From Lachnospiraceae bacterium (GTDB lineage Bacteria; Bacillota; Clostridia; Lachnospirales; Lachnospiraceae): a stretch of 64,000 nt of DNA. The stretch's first letter is position 1; each line of letters begins with the position of its first letter. Positions 40,545 to 50,211 of this stretch are shown one piece after another. Position numbers and translations under genes: made by a program. The stretch spans positions 1 to 64,000 of the forward strand of contig JAFZLD010000014.1 of NCBI GenBank assembly GCA_017553505.1. The letters are read 5' to 3'. The notes under the pieces are model-generated. The model searched no databases and had not been told where the DNA came from. It saw only the letters and a list, made by a program, of their open reading frames with translations.

Positions 40545-41153
40545 TCAGCCGTTCTCGCTTCCTTTCTTAATTACGTATGCATATAATCCTGTCACGTAAC
40601 ATCTTATCAGCGTCATGATTAAAAATCTTACATTAAACATCGTGTTAATGCCGGTAATCTTCCAGGTCAGGCATCCGTATATCACATCTGCAAGAACCAT
40701 AACCGCGCAAATCGCTATTACCAGCTTGTAAGCATAAGGTTTGGATTTCTTAACGCATATTGCTGCGTATGCACACAATCCTGCCATTACGAGTATCAAT
40801 ACCGCATACAAATAATCCGTATATTTGAGTGCATTGCCGTAATACTCATATACTTCTGCCGCCGGCACATCCCCATACAAGAATCCTGTGAACACTTTGA
40901 CCGCGCTAAACACATTCATAGCTGCGCTAAGCCACAGTAAATACGTGAAAACCTGCGAAAACTTTTGGGCCGAAACCTGAACGGCTGACTTCTTGCTCAT
41001 ACTGCTCTGCAGCCTCATGCTTGCGAACTGAGCCCTATCCTCATCCGTAATTTCAATCTTCTGCCCGGGAACCGCGCGATAGATCTCCTTCTCACAATAC
41101 GGACACTTAACGCTGTCATCAGCGATTTCTGCCCCACAATAATTACACTTCAT
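40545..41153 (-). CDS. Zinc-ribbon membrane protein, copy 2
   Basis: The 202-residue protein begins MKCNYCGAEIADDSVKCPYC (zinc ribbon, four Cys). A charged region and four spans follow, with FTGFLYG and EYYGNALKYTDYLYAVLILV aligning to MLTGSLYD and VYGSLRYVDKFYGIGLLVL of copy 1. The pair therefore arose by an old duplication. ATG at 41153 follows GGAGGG; the frame's first codon at 41168 overlaps that site. Function unknown. Confidence 0.75.
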   Translation of the reverse strand: MKCNYCGAEIADDSVKCPYCEKEIYRAVPGQKIEITDEDRAQFASMRLQSSMSKKSAVQVSAQKFSQVFTYLLWLSAAMNVFSAVKVFTGFLYGDVPAAEVYEYYGNALKYTDYLYAVLILVMAGLCAYAAICVKKSKPYAYKLVIAICAVMVLADVIYGCLTWKITGINTMFNVRFLIMTLIRCYVTGLYAYVIKKGSENG

Positions 41154-41201
41154 CCAAGTACCCTCCATTCTCTGTAACTTCTACCATTGTATTATATGGC
41201 A

Positions 41202-41237
41202 AAAGAAAAGCCAAGCCCCACCTTAGTAAGACTTGGC
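41202..41237 (-). terminator. Intrinsic terminator of the ABC exporter operon
   Basis: Minus-strand GCCAAG … CTTGGC followed by TTTTCTTTTG, about 35 bases past the stop at 41275. Confidence 0.7.
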
Positions 41238-41274
41238 TCTTCACCCCCAATACTGCTGAAAAATTCAACTTAAA

Positions 41275-43059
41275 TTATGCTATATCATCCATCTGCGCAG
41301 TATATAACTTGTAATAATAGCCTTTGCGCGCCATCAACTCTTCGTGGTTGCCGCACTCTACGATGCCTCCGTCGTCGATGTACATAATCTTATCGCAGTT
41401 GCGGATGGTCGAAAGTCTGTGCGCGATGATGAAGGAAGTGCGTCCCTTAAGCATCGCGTTGAGTCCCTGCTGAAGCGCTTTCTCGGTCTGCACGTCGATA
41501 CTGGAAGTCGCCTCATCAAGCACCAGTATCGCAGGATCCGACAGCAACGTTCTTGCAAAAGAAATCAGCTGCTTCTGGCCCTGACTGAGAAGTGAGCCAC
41601 GCTCCTTAACCTCAGTATTGTAGCCGTCCGCCATCCTATCGATAAACGGCGCCGCGCACACAGTCTGACTTGCCTTATCAATTTCCGAGAAGGTCGCATT
41701 AAGCTTACCGTAACGGATATTGTCCTCAATGGTACCAGAGAAAATAAAGCTGTCCTGAAGCATGATGCCCATCTGGCTGCGCAGGCTCTTAAGCGTCACC
41801 TTCGAAATATCGATTCCGTCTATCAGCACCCGTCCGCTATCCACATTGTAGAATCGCGATACAAGGTTCACAATCGTACTCTTGCCTGCACCGGTAGGTC
41901 CCACAAGCGCCACGCTCTCTCCCGCCTTGACGGTAAAAGAAACATCGTGAAGAATTTCCTTACCTTCTTCGTAGCTGAAGCGTACGTTCTCAAATGTTAC
42001 CTCACCCTTAATCGGAGGCATCTCTGTAGCGCCTTCCGCATCATCAACCGTTACAGGCTCGTCCATGGTCTCGAAGATTCTCTCAAGATAAGCCATGTTG
42101 TTGATGAAGTTATTAAAGATGTTACCAAGGTTCATAATAGGCTGCCAGAAACGGCTTGCGTATCCTGAAATAGCCACGATGGTACCTACGGTCTTGTCAC
42201 CGTTAATAAAGATTGCGATACCAAAAAGGAAAATCGCACCACGTACCAGTACCGAAATCGTATCGATACCGGGCCACACAAGGTTAGTCCATCTTACCGC
42301 ACCCATCCAGGTACGTCTGCAGTCGTTGGAAAGACCTGCAAAAATCTCGGCATTCTCGTCTTCTCTTGCAAAAATCTGTGTGATTCTCGCGCCGACGATG
42401 TTCTCCTGAAGATAAGCATTTAAGTTCGAATTCTTGTTGGAAACCGCTCTCCATGCCTTACGCTGCTTACCCTTAATCCAGAACATGAATATCGCAAGAA
42501 TAGGCACACCGCACAGCACCACAAGCGATAACTGCACATCCACCGCGAACATGTAAGCCACGATGATTACAAGGTTGATGCACTCAAGTATTACATTGAT
42601 AAGACCGTTCGAAAGCATATCCGACACGGAGTTTACGTAGTTAACCACACGAATCAGAATCTTACCGTGAGGCCTGTCATCATAATACTGGAATGACAGC
42701 TTCTGCAAATGAGCGAACAGGTCGCGACGAATATCATAAATAATATTCTGACTGACATTAACCATTACCCTTGATCTTAATGTTGTAAAAAGAATACTTA
42801 CCACAAACACTCCGGCAAGAAGACTTACCAAGAACACAAGGTTCTTAACGTCACCGCTCGGCACCGCTTCGTCCAGTGCTTTCTTGGTAATCATGGGAGC
42901 AAGCAAAGCTGTGGCTCCACCGATTGCACTTAAGATAATCGCAGCAATCATGCGCTTTAAATATTTCTTGATGTACTTGGAAGCAAGGAGGATATGCTTT
43001 ATATTAAACTCCTCTTCGTAGGCTTCATCGACTCTGTAAGTATTACGCTTAGTTGCCAT
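41275..43059 (-). CDS. ABC exporter subunit (fused permease-ATPase), second
   Basis: The 594-residue half-transporter has six spans in the N-terminal ABC_membrane domain and a C-terminal ATPase. It has Walker A GPTGAGKST, a degenerate signature (LLSQGQKQL instead of LSGGQ), Walker B ILVLDEATSS and H-loop IAHRLS. It overlaps the partner gene by one base, and the two very likely form a heterodimer. The first subunit has the degenerate Walker B catalytic Glu (DDTTSA), while this one keeps DEATS, as in asymmetric multidrug exporters. Substrate unknown. Confidence 0.92.
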   Translation of the reverse strand: MATKRNTYRVDEAYEEEFNIKHILLASKYIKKYLKRMIAAIILSAIGGATALLAPMITKKALDEAVPSGDVKNLVFLVSLLAGVFVVSILFTTLRSRVMVNVSQNIIYDIRRDLFAHLQKLSFQYYDDRPHGKILIRVVNYVNSVSDMLSNGLINVILECINLVIIVAYMFAVDVQLSLVVLCGVPILAIFMFWIKGKQRKAWRAVSNKNSNLNAYLQENIVGARITQIFAREDENAEIFAGLSNDCRRTWMGAVRWTNLVWPGIDTISVLVRGAIFLFGIAIFINGDKTVGTIVAISGYASRFWQPIMNLGNIFNNFINNMAYLERIFETMDEPVTVDDAEGATEMPPIKGEVTFENVRFSYEEGKEILHDVSFTVKAGESVALVGPTGAGKSTIVNLVSRFYNVDSGRVLIDGIDISKVTLKSLRSQMGIMLQDSFIFSGTIEDNIRYGKLNATFSEIDKASQTVCAAPFIDRMADGYNTEVKERGSLLSQGQKQLISFARTLLSDPAILVLDEATSSIDVQTEKALQQGLNAMLKGRTSFIIAHRLSTIRNCDKIMYIDDGGIVECGNHEELMARKGYYYKLYTAQMDDIA

Positions 43060-44858
43060 TATGCCTCACCTCCCGTCTGGAGCTTAACAAGCTCTGCATA
43101 GTAGCCGCCCTTGGCTATAAGTTCCTCGTGGGAACCTTCCTCCGTAATGCGGCCGTCCTGCAGCACCAGAATCTTGTCTGCTGCCTTGGTGGTGGAAATA
43201 CGCTGCGCGATAATAATCTTCGTGCAGGGGAAATCGAGCTCGCGGAGGCTGTGCTGGATTTCTTTTTCCGTTTCCATGTCAACCGCTGAGGTAGTATCGT
43301 CAAGTATCAGTATCGAAGGCTCGATGGCAAGAGCTCGTGCAAGAGAAATTCTCTGCTTCTGTCCGCCGGAGAGACCCACGCCGCGCTCACCTACTATGGT
43401 GTCGTAGCCCTCGGGCATCTTGGCGATGAACTCGCTTGCCGCGGAGTAACGCGCGAACTTCACCACCTGCTCGGCGGTAAGTCCCGTCACACCGTAAGCA
43501 ATATTGCCTTCAATCGTATCGGAATACAGTAAAACGTCCTGCGTCGCAAGACCGATATGCTTTCTTAAATCCGTGAGTCTGTACTTATCAACGCTCACAT
43601 CGTCTACAAGCACCTCGCCCTCGATAGGCTCGTAAAACCTCGGAATCATGTTGATGAGTGAAGTCTTGCCGCAGCCCGTCTCACCCATAATAGCCACCGT
43701 CTGACCGGGCTCTGCGACAAAAGAAATATCCTTTAAAACCGGAAGCTTACCGTCGTCGTATTTAAAGGAAACGTGCTTAAACTCAACCTTGCCCTTGAAG
43801 GGAGCGGGATGAGAAATCGCGTTTTCTTTGTCCACTATGATTGGCTCGGAGAAGTAAATCTCCATAACCTTATTGGAAGCGGCATCGAAACGCTGAAACT
43901 CGTTCATGATGTTACCAAGGTTACGCATGGGATTCGCAATCGCCCACATAAGGCCCGAGAACGCAACATACTCACCCATTGTAAGCTCATGGTTGATAAG
44001 GAAAATACCGCCCACCAGTATGAGCACAAGGCTTAACATATTCGCAAGACCTTCGATGAACGGATAGAATCTTATCCAGATCATCTGAGTCCTCTTATTA
44101 GTATCTCTGTAATCAACGTTAGAAGTATCAAACTTGTCGATTTCGTAATCTTCACGCGCGAAAGCCTTAACCACACGGTTACCGGAGATATTCTCCTGAG
44201 CATAGGTGTTCATGCCCGCAAGCTTCTCACGCAACTCTCTGTGCATGGGGCCGACCTTCTTACGAAACTTCACAATGATAATAAAGATAAACGGCGAAAT
44301 CGCAAGCACCGAAAGCGCAAGCTTCCAGTTAAGCATACAAAGGTAAACCGCCGTCGAAAGATACAGCACAAACGACTCGATGATGTTACGGATTACCCAC
44401 GCAATCATATGTCTGCAAGCGTCAAGGTCACCGGTAACTCTTGTCATTAAATCGCCCGTTCTGTAAGTGGAGTAGAACTTCATGTCCTGTCTCTGTATCT
44501 TATCATAAAGTGAATTTCTGATGCGATACAGCGCTTTCTGAGACGAATGCTCATAAGCCATACAGTCAAGATATACCACAATAACTCTGAAAATCGTAAA
44601 CCCTACCATACAAGCAAGAAGCACATAGAATCCGTGCATATTGGTCGCACGATTGTAAGCTGCGTTCTCGCCCTGCAAATACTCGTCCACAATTCTGGAC
44701 GAAAAAAACGGCACGGTTAACTGCATAACGTTATAAACAACCGTACCGAAAAGAGCCAGTACAAACATGGCCCTCGTCCCCTTCATGTTCATCCAAAGCC
44801 ATCGGAGCTTGGACACGGGGAACTTGTTCTTCTGTTCCTTAGATTCGTTTCTTGCCAC
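43059..44858 (-). CDS. ABC exporter subunit (fused permease-ATPase), first
   Basis: The 599-residue half-transporter has six spans, Walker A GETGCGKTS, a canonical signature VGLSGGQKQR, Walker B SILILDDTTSAVD and a Gln in place of the H-loop His (IIAQRIS). The catalytic Glu and H-loop His are both replaced, so its own site is degenerate. That is the usual pattern in heterodimeric exporters, whose partner (41275-43059) supplies the active site. Its signature in turn completes the partner's site. Confidence 0.92.
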   Translation of the reverse strand: MARNESKEQKNKFPVSKLRWLWMNMKGTRAMFVLALFGTVVYNVMQLTVPFFSSRIVDEYLQGENAAYNRATNMHGFYVLLACMVGFTIFRVIVVYLDCMAYEHSSQKALYRIRNSLYDKIQRQDMKFYSTYRTGDLMTRVTGDLDACRHMIAWVIRNIIESFVLYLSTAVYLCMLNWKLALSVLAISPFIFIIIVKFRKKVGPMHRELREKLAGMNTYAQENISGNRVVKAFAREDYEIDKFDTSNVDYRDTNKRTQMIWIRFYPFIEGLANMLSLVLILVGGIFLINHELTMGEYVAFSGLMWAIANPMRNLGNIMNEFQRFDAASNKVMEIYFSEPIIVDKENAISHPAPFKGKVEFKHVSFKYDDGKLPVLKDISFVAEPGQTVAIMGETGCGKTSLINMIPRFYEPIEGEVLVDDVSVDKYRLTDLRKHIGLATQDVLLYSDTIEGNIAYGVTGLTAEQVVKFARYSAASEFIAKMPEGYDTIVGERGVGLSGGQKQRISLARALAIEPSILILDDTTSAVDMETEKEIQHSLRELDFPCTKIIIAQRISTTKAADKILVLQDGRITEEGSHEELIAKGGYYAELVKLQTGGEA

Positions 44859-45054
44859 TTCTCATTCTCCTCATCAAATCCATTCTCACCCGTATAATGT
44901 GATTGTAGCAAAACCCTCCTTTCTTACAATACAAAAATCTTTCTTTATTGTAACAATATCGCACACCGAGCGGAATTAACCGTGGGTTTAGTTTTTTCTT
45001 TCACCGGGGGAGATACCCGGAATGATAATGAGTAGTCCGGCACCCCCTCCGAAT

Positions 45055-45086
45055 AAAAAACAGCTGTGCCCGTCACCGAACACAGC
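45055..45086 (-). terminator. Intrinsic terminator of the solute-binding lipoprotein gene
   Basis: Minus-strand GCTGTG-TTCGGTGACGGG-CACAGC followed by TGTTTTTTATTC. Confidence 0.7.
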
Positions 45087-45093
45087 CGATCTA

Positions 45094-47271
45094 TCATCTT
45101 TTTTCCTTCAAAAGAAGGCCTATACGTTTATTTAACCTGTCTTCAAGAGCATCTATTCCGATACCGTCTTTATAATAGCTTTCAAGTTCTTCACAGACTA
45201 TATCCCGATAATCTTCATTAATGTCTGTTTCAAAAGAAATGGTGTCAAACAGGTCCTGCAGATAAGTTCTGAGTTTCTGCGCATCGACATCACCTAAATC
45301 ATAACGTTCCGAGCCATAAAACAAAGTATGCTCCCCGTTATCAAAAGCAGCTTCAATTTGTTCCTCTAAAACATCTCTTCTTGATGCAAAAGAAGCCATT
45401 ACACCTTTCTTAACAGCTTCGTGCTGCCATTCATACGAAAGCAAGTAATTTAGAAACCTCGAGGCGACTGCTTTTTCTTCTTCCGAAGCGTTGGCCCTTA
45501 CCACCAGCATCGAGCCTGAAAAAGCATAGCTCTTTGAGCCGTTCTTCCCGGGATATCCTACGGCCTCAGCCCCCTTATCTATGAATAGCGACACTTCCCT
45601 TATTTCGGCAGGACTGGCAAAATATGCCGGCATAGCAGCGCTACGTCTGTTAAATACACATTCCAAGCAATCGGAACCATCGCTTTTTTCATCGTAATAT
45701 TTTTCCACATCATCAAGAACTCTCTCTAATTTCTGCCTGTCTACCGGTTTTTCCGGGTTTTCGGAGTCAATAAAGAACGAATCATACAAATCATAGCAGA
45801 AAAGCTGGTAAATGAGTGCCGTTTTACTTTCCTGACTGACAGGACTCAACATCCATACTTCCGAAGTGCTCTCTTCAACCAGATTGAGATATTGATCATA
45901 CGTCCAGTTTTTTCTATCAAAACACGATACCAGTGACCTGATTTGAAATCCTTCAGCCGCTCCGTATAATGTTCCGTTTATAGTCCCTAAGTTAACAGCA
46001 ACTTCACTAAGGTCTTCCAATATATCATGATTCACCAGATTACTCAAAGGTTCCCATGCCTTCTTCTGCTCTCTGAAAGGAATCATGTTTGAATCAAGTA
46101 ACACCGGTCCATCACCGGATATTATTTTGGTGTAAAGAATATTTTTATCATATTCGTCGTTGATAACTATTCTGCAATCGGGGTTCTTCTTGTTAAATTC
46201 ATTAACTGCCCTTTCATAGTCCAAAGAAACATTATTCGCGGCAAGTTCAATCTTCACCACATTTTCAGGCATTTCTTTAAGGACAAAAAGGGTTTCGATG
46301 CCCCTTGATTCTGTTACTATATTAATCTCACCTTTATCGGAAGCACATATTCTTGCCTTGGCAAGCGGACTTTGCTGAATCTCTATACCATTTTGTTTCC
46401 ACGTGAATATTTTTGTTGAATTCTCCATTGAGTAATCCGACAGATACACCCCGTCTTTATCGGCATATACCACGTGTTCATCATCATATACATTGGCACA
46501 TATAATTCCGCCTTCGTCAAAAGAACGCGAGTCTCTATACGAAAAAAGCGGCTTTACTTCTCCGCTTTTGACATCAAAGCAGTCATAGCATGTTTCTCCA
46601 TCATCGGAAGACAGCTTCTGCTTTTCAAGCGCGACACCTCCGTTTGGCATAGTACACAAGCTTGTACAAATATACGCCCCTAATGGAATCTCTTTATATA
46701 GATTTCCGTCCGGTGCAAAAACCAAGCAACAATTATCACCGTTCTTATCTGCATTTGAAATATAAATATATCCTGCGGAATCAGACATAACCGCTACGGT
46801 ATTATGCTCAAACTTATACTCTTCTATTCCGTTAAGAACAATCGTTTTATATACGCTACCATCACGATTTCTGAATTCGGCTGCTATTTCATCCTGCGTA
46901 TCTGCTTCTCTTCGCACGATTAAAACGGTCTGTGCCTTGCCATAGGCACTTCCCGCGAAAATCACATGCGTACCTTCTTCTTCCTTAACAGCAAATGATA
47001 CATCTGTCTCGTCATTTAATAAAGTATATATGTGAAGTTCATCTCTCCCTGTTTCTTCAACATACTCATAGGCATATTTGGCAGCATAGCCTACACCCAA
47101 ACCATTTATAGTTCTTCCGCTTCTTGCGTTTTCAAAAGAAGTGCTTGCGATGCACCCGAATGTATCCTCATTGGTTTTCGGTCCCTCGACTTTGTCACTT
47201 CCCACAATGCATCCGCTCAGACATAAAACTAGTATAAGTCCTACGCTCAGCAGTTTATTCTTTAATCCCAT
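45094..47271 (-). CDS. Large lipoprotein with C-terminal solute-binding domain
   Basis: The 725-residue protein has a lipobox (ILVLCLSGC, Cys21). The N-terminal part (about 30-340) is rich in beta strands with recurring Asp/Gly turns (IYISNADKNGDNC, VYADKDGVYLSDYS), like a beta-propeller. The C-terminal part (about 345-725) has solute-binding protein family 1 features (LDYERAVNEFNKKNPDCRIV, GTINGTLYGAAEGFQIRSLV, FLNYLLSYEWQ). Typical binding proteins are ~450 residues, so the extra domain is unusual. No permease is adjacent; it may feed a distant transporter or act as a sensor. Confidence 0.8.
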   Translation of the reverse strand: MGLKNKLLSVGLILVLCLSGCIVGSDKVEGPKTNEDTFGCIASTSFENARSGRTINGLGVGYAAKYAYEYVEETGRDELHIYTLLNDETDVSFAVKEEEGTHVIFAGSAYGKAQTVLIVRREADTQDEIAAEFRNRDGSVYKTIVLNGIEEYKFEHNTVAVMSDSAGYIYISNADKNGDNCCLVFAPDGNLYKEIPLGAYICTSLCTMPNGGVALEKQKLSSDDGETCYDCFDVKSGEVKPLFSYRDSRSFDEGGIICANVYDDEHVVYADKDGVYLSDYSMENSTKIFTWKQNGIEIQQSPLAKARICASDKGEINIVTESRGIETLFVLKEMPENVVKIELAANNVSLDYERAVNEFNKKNPDCRIVINDEYDKNILYTKIISGDGPVLLDSNMIPFREQKKAWEPLSNLVNHDILEDLSEVAVNLGTINGTLYGAAEGFQIRSLVSCFDRKNWTYDQYLNLVEESTSEVWMLSPVSQESKTALIYQLFCYDLYDSFFIDSENPEKPVDRQKLERVLDDVEKYYDEKSDGSDCLECVFNRRSAAMPAYFASPAEIREVSLFIDKGAEAVGYPGKNGSKSYAFSGSMLVVRANASEEEKAVASRFLNYLLSYEWQHEAVKKGVMASFASRRDVLEEQIEAAFDNGEHTLFYGSERYDLGDVDAQKLRTYLQDLFDTISFETDINEDYRDIVCEELESYYKDGIGIDALEDRLNKRIGLLLKEKR

Positions 47272-47555
47272 TACCCTGTATACTCCCTTTATTCTCGCTC
47301 TTTTATATATAAACCGAAATGAACTCTCCTTTTTATAATTTGAGTCACGACTAATTAATTATTCAAATCGGTTTGTTTGAGTGTATGCGATACAGCGTGC
47401 TATGTCAATCGTTTATGCTATGATTAGTGCCTTTTTTCGCACAATATAACGTCTTTATGTTTTTGTTGAGTTATTATCGCATCATATCGCATGTTATTCT
47501 ATCACGTAAGTGACGTTATCATCATTGTTCTTGTCCCGGCTATTGATGAATTACA

Positions 47556-47584
47556 TTGAAATATCCGTATCATTCAGTTACAAT
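47556..47584 (+). promoter_or_regulatory. Predicted promoter of the cytidylate-kinase-like gene
   Basis: TTGAAA (47556-47561), 17 bases, TACAAT (47579-47584), 27 bases before the ATG. The rest of the 340-base divergent gap 47272-47611 is AT-rich and without a gene. Confidence 0.6.
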
Positions 47585-47611
47585 TAAAGAAAAAGAACAC
47601 GGAGAATGCCT

Positions 47612-48193
47612 ATGAAGATAATCACTTTAAGTCGAGAGTACGGCGCCGGCGGTCATTCGATCGGTACCGAAGTGGCCAAGCGCTTAGGAATTGAGTTCTA
47701 TGACAAAGACATTATTGCGGGTGTGGCTCGTGAAAGCGGTATTGATGAGAGTCTCATCGCTTCGAAGGGTGAAGAGATTTCCACCGCGGAGTCAATTATT
47801 CGCGCGATTACGCCTATTTCTTACGATCAGAAGGATTTAATCTTCGAGACCGAGCGCAACGTGATAATCGATATTGCCAAGAAAGGCCCTTGCGTAATCC
47901 TAGGCCGCTGTGCGGATATCCTGCTCAAAGAAGCCGGCCTTGATACCCTTAACGTCTTCCTCTATGCCGATACCGCTTCCCGTATGAAGAGAGTCGGCGA
48001 GCTTATCGGAAGCGACAATGAAGCGCTTATTCAGAAGACCATCAAGAAGCGCGACCACGACAGGCATTCATATTACACATATTTCACTTACCAGAAATGG
48101 GGAGATTACAAGAACTATAATCTGATGCTTGATACCGGAGCCCTCGGGTATGAAAAGTGTATCGACATCATCTGTGAAGCCGCTCAGAACTAG
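47612..48193 (+). CDS. Cytidylate kinase-like family protein
   Basis: The 193-residue protein starts MKIITLSREYGAGGHSIGTE, whose P-loop-like GAGGHSIG matches the cytidylate_kin2 family. It continues with VAKRLGIEFYDKDIIAGVAR and VILGRCADILLKEA, and ends with the family's RHSYYTYFTYQKWGDYKNYN. These proteins are nucleotide-kinase fold enzymes of unknown substrate, often single genes in Clostridia. ATG at 47612 has GGAG seven bases upstream; an ATG two codons earlier (47606) overlaps the SD. Confidence 0.88.
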   Translation: MKIITLSREYGAGGHSIGTEVAKRLGIEFYDKDIIAGVARESGIDESLIASKGEEISTAESIIRAITPISYDQKDLIFETERNVIIDIAKKGPCVILGRCADILLKEAGLDTLNVFLYADTASRMKRVGELIGSDNEALIQKTIKKRDHDRHSYYTYFTYQKWGDYKNYNLMLDTGALGYEKCIDIICEAAQN

Positions 48194-48213
48194 CGCTCAT
48201 CATATCAAACACA

Positions 48214-48242
48214 AAAACCGCCGGCCTACCGCCGACGGTTTT
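48214..48242. terminator. Bidirectional terminator
   Basis: AAAACCG-CCGGCCTACCGCCGA-CGGTTTT between convergent genes. Confidence 0.8.
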
Positions 48243-48243
48243 A

Positions 48244-48714
48244 TTATACATAACCTCTTATACGACACATAATAACCGCAATCAACACTCCGAGAAGTGC
48301 ACCCACCGCTACCTGAAGCGGAGTGTGTCCGATGAGTTCCTTAAGCTTCTCGTCATCGGTCATCTCTTCGTCCGAAAGCCTCTTGAAGGACTCCATCATA
48401 TCGTTGAGAACCTTAGCCTGATTGCCGGTCTCTCGCCTTACTCCCATGGCATCGTACATGGTAATAAAAGCAACTATCACGCAAATTGCGAATTCAAAGC
48501 TTCCCACACCGTAAATCATAAGTGCCGCCGACGTAAGTGCACACACCGTTGCGGAATGTGAACTCGGCATGCCTCCCGCTCCGAAGAGTCTCTCTCCTCT
48601 AAATGACTTAGAGGTTACGGCATAGAGTATGGTCTTGACAATCTGAGCCGAAAGCCAGCCCAGTATCGCGCTTATTAAAACTGTATTGTGCAAAAACGCA
48701 GAAATACTATTCAA
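48244..48714 (-). CDS. DUF212 (YuiD-type) divergent PAP2-like membrane protein
   Basis: The 156-residue protein has the DUF212 signature GGMPSSHSATVCAL (residues 47-60) and a conserved YDAMGVRRETGNQAKVLN at 87-104. Four or five spans are present, and the last section has GHTPLQVAVGALLG. These resemble acid-phosphatase PAP2 motifs but the activity is unproven. It overlaps the upstream MATE gene by 8 bases. Confidence 0.88.
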   Translation of the reverse strand: MNSISAFLHNTVLISAILGWLSAQIVKTILYAVTSKSFRGERLFGAGGMPSSHSATVCALTSAALMIYGVGSFEFAICVIVAFITMYDAMGVRRETGNQAKVLNDMMESFKRLSDEEMTDDEKLKELIGHTPLQVAVGALLGVLIAVIMCRIRGYV

Positions 48715-50086
48715 CGCTTATCTCCCTGTAACGCGGGTTCTTAAATTCAAACACCGCCATAAGTATCGTAGTAGCAACCGCCACCGCATCCGCGATGGGA
48801 CCCGAATAGATTATACCATCAATTCCGAAGAAGCGGGGCAAAATAATGAGAAGCGGAAGCAAAAATATTATTTGTCTTGTAAGTGACAAGAACATACCCC
48901 TCTGCGGGCGCCCCGTAGCCGTGAAGAAATTGGACACTATGGGCTGCACAAAGTTTAAGAATATAAAGAAAAAGTATATTCTGAAATACTTAACCGCAAA
49001 AGCAAAATACTCGGGGCTTCCCTCTCCGAAGAGCTTAATAATCTGAAGCGGGAAAATCTGGAACACCGCAAAAGCTCCGATTGAAAGTAAGAATCCTATC
49101 TTAAGAGCAAGAAGCAGGGCTTCTTTAACTCTCTTAAACTGCTTGGCTCCGTAGTTAAAACTGATAATCGGCTGAAGTCCCTGCGAAATACCGATGATGA
49201 AGGAAAAGAACATCATTCCCACCTTCGAAATAATACCCACGCAGGCAATGGGAACGGACTCGCCGTAGACACTTCTGGCGCCATAATATTTAAGCGAATT
49301 GTTAAGAACGATCTGCACCACCATCATTGCTATCTGGTTAAAGAAAGAAGCCGTGCCGAGTGATGCGCTTCTTCCGAAGTAGCGAAGTCTCGGAACAAAG
49401 TGCTTAAGTTCAAGCTTAACGGTCTTGTAGTGGCACAAATACCAGATTACCATAGCCGCGCAGATATACTGACCGATAATGGTGGCAAGCGCCGCACCCT
49501 GAATGCCCCATCCGAATACGAATACAAAAAGTGCATCAAGAATAGTATTGATAACAGCGCCCACAAGGTTACACATCATGGAGTATCTGGGCGAACCGTC
49601 CGCTCTTACAAGATGAGCGCCTCCGCCCTGAAGTATCAGCGCCGGGAAGCCTATGGCTGTTATGCGTGTATACTCGGAAGCATACGGAAATACGTCCGCG
49701 GGAGAACCGAAGAAATTAAGAAGCGGGTGCAAGAACACCTCAGCCACCACCGCAAGGATGGTACCTAAGATTACTATCATAGCCGCTGAGTTACCGATGT
49801 AGAAAGGAGCTTTTTCTTTGTCCCCTTCTCCCAGGGTTAAGTTAAACGCCGACGCGCCGCCTATACCGAAAAGCAGTGCCAGCGATACGCATGAAATCGA
49901 AAAAGGAAACGCTATGTTGGTAGCTGCGTTACCGAGCGGTCCCACGCTTCGACCGATGAAAAACTGGTCTACAATATTGTAAAGTGCGCCCACAAGCATC
50001 GCTATGATACTGGGAATCGCAAACTGTCTCAATAACTTGCCCACAGGGTTAACGCCCAAAGGGTTCTTAACTATGTCTCTGTCCAT
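48707..50086 (-). CDS. MATE family efflux transporter, second copy
   Basis: The 459-residue protein starts MDRDIVKNPLGVNPVGKLLR and has 12 spans with the MATE halves (IPSIIAMLVGALYNIVDQFF and, in the second half, GTASFFNQIAMMVVQIVLN). It is typical of the multidrug/oligosaccharide branch near MepA. ATG at 50086 follows GAGG; the frame's first ATG (50152) has no ribosome site. It ends 8 bases inside the DUF212 gene. Confidence 0.88.
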   Translation of the reverse strand: MDRDIVKNPLGVNPVGKLLRQFAIPSIIAMLVGALYNIVDQFFIGRSVGPLGNAATNIAFPFSISCVSLALLFGIGGASAFNLTLGEGDKEKAPFYIGNSAAMIVILGTILAVVAEVFLHPLLNFFGSPADVFPYASEYTRITAIGFPALILQGGGAHLVRADGSPRYSMMCNLVGAVINTILDALFVFVFGWGIQGAALATIIGQYICAAMVIWYLCHYKTVKLELKHFVPRLRYFGRSASLGTASFFNQIAMMVVQIVLNNSLKYYGARSVYGESVPIACVGIISKVGMMFFSFIIGISQGLQPIISFNYGAKQFKRVKEALLLALKIGFLLSIGAFAVFQIFPLQIIKLFGEGSPEYFAFAVKYFRIYFFFIFLNFVQPIVSNFFTATGRPQRGMFLSLTRQIIFLLPLLIILPRFFGIDGIIYSGPIADAVAVATTILMAVFEFKNPRYREISVE

Positions 50087-50174
50087 TTTTAACGCCTCAT
50101 AATCCTTATCTAAAACACAAAAAATCGTACCACATTTTGCCCCTGCTGACAAACAAAAAAGTCGTTTCCGGCTT

Positions 50175-50203
50175 CAAAAAAAGAACACGGCGCCGTGCCG
50201 TGT
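50175..50203 (-). terminator. Intrinsic terminator of the AraC gene
   Basis: Minus-strand ACACGGC-ACGGC-GCCGTGT followed by TCTTTTTTTG. Confidence 0.75.
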
Positions 50204-50211
50204 CCCTGTAA

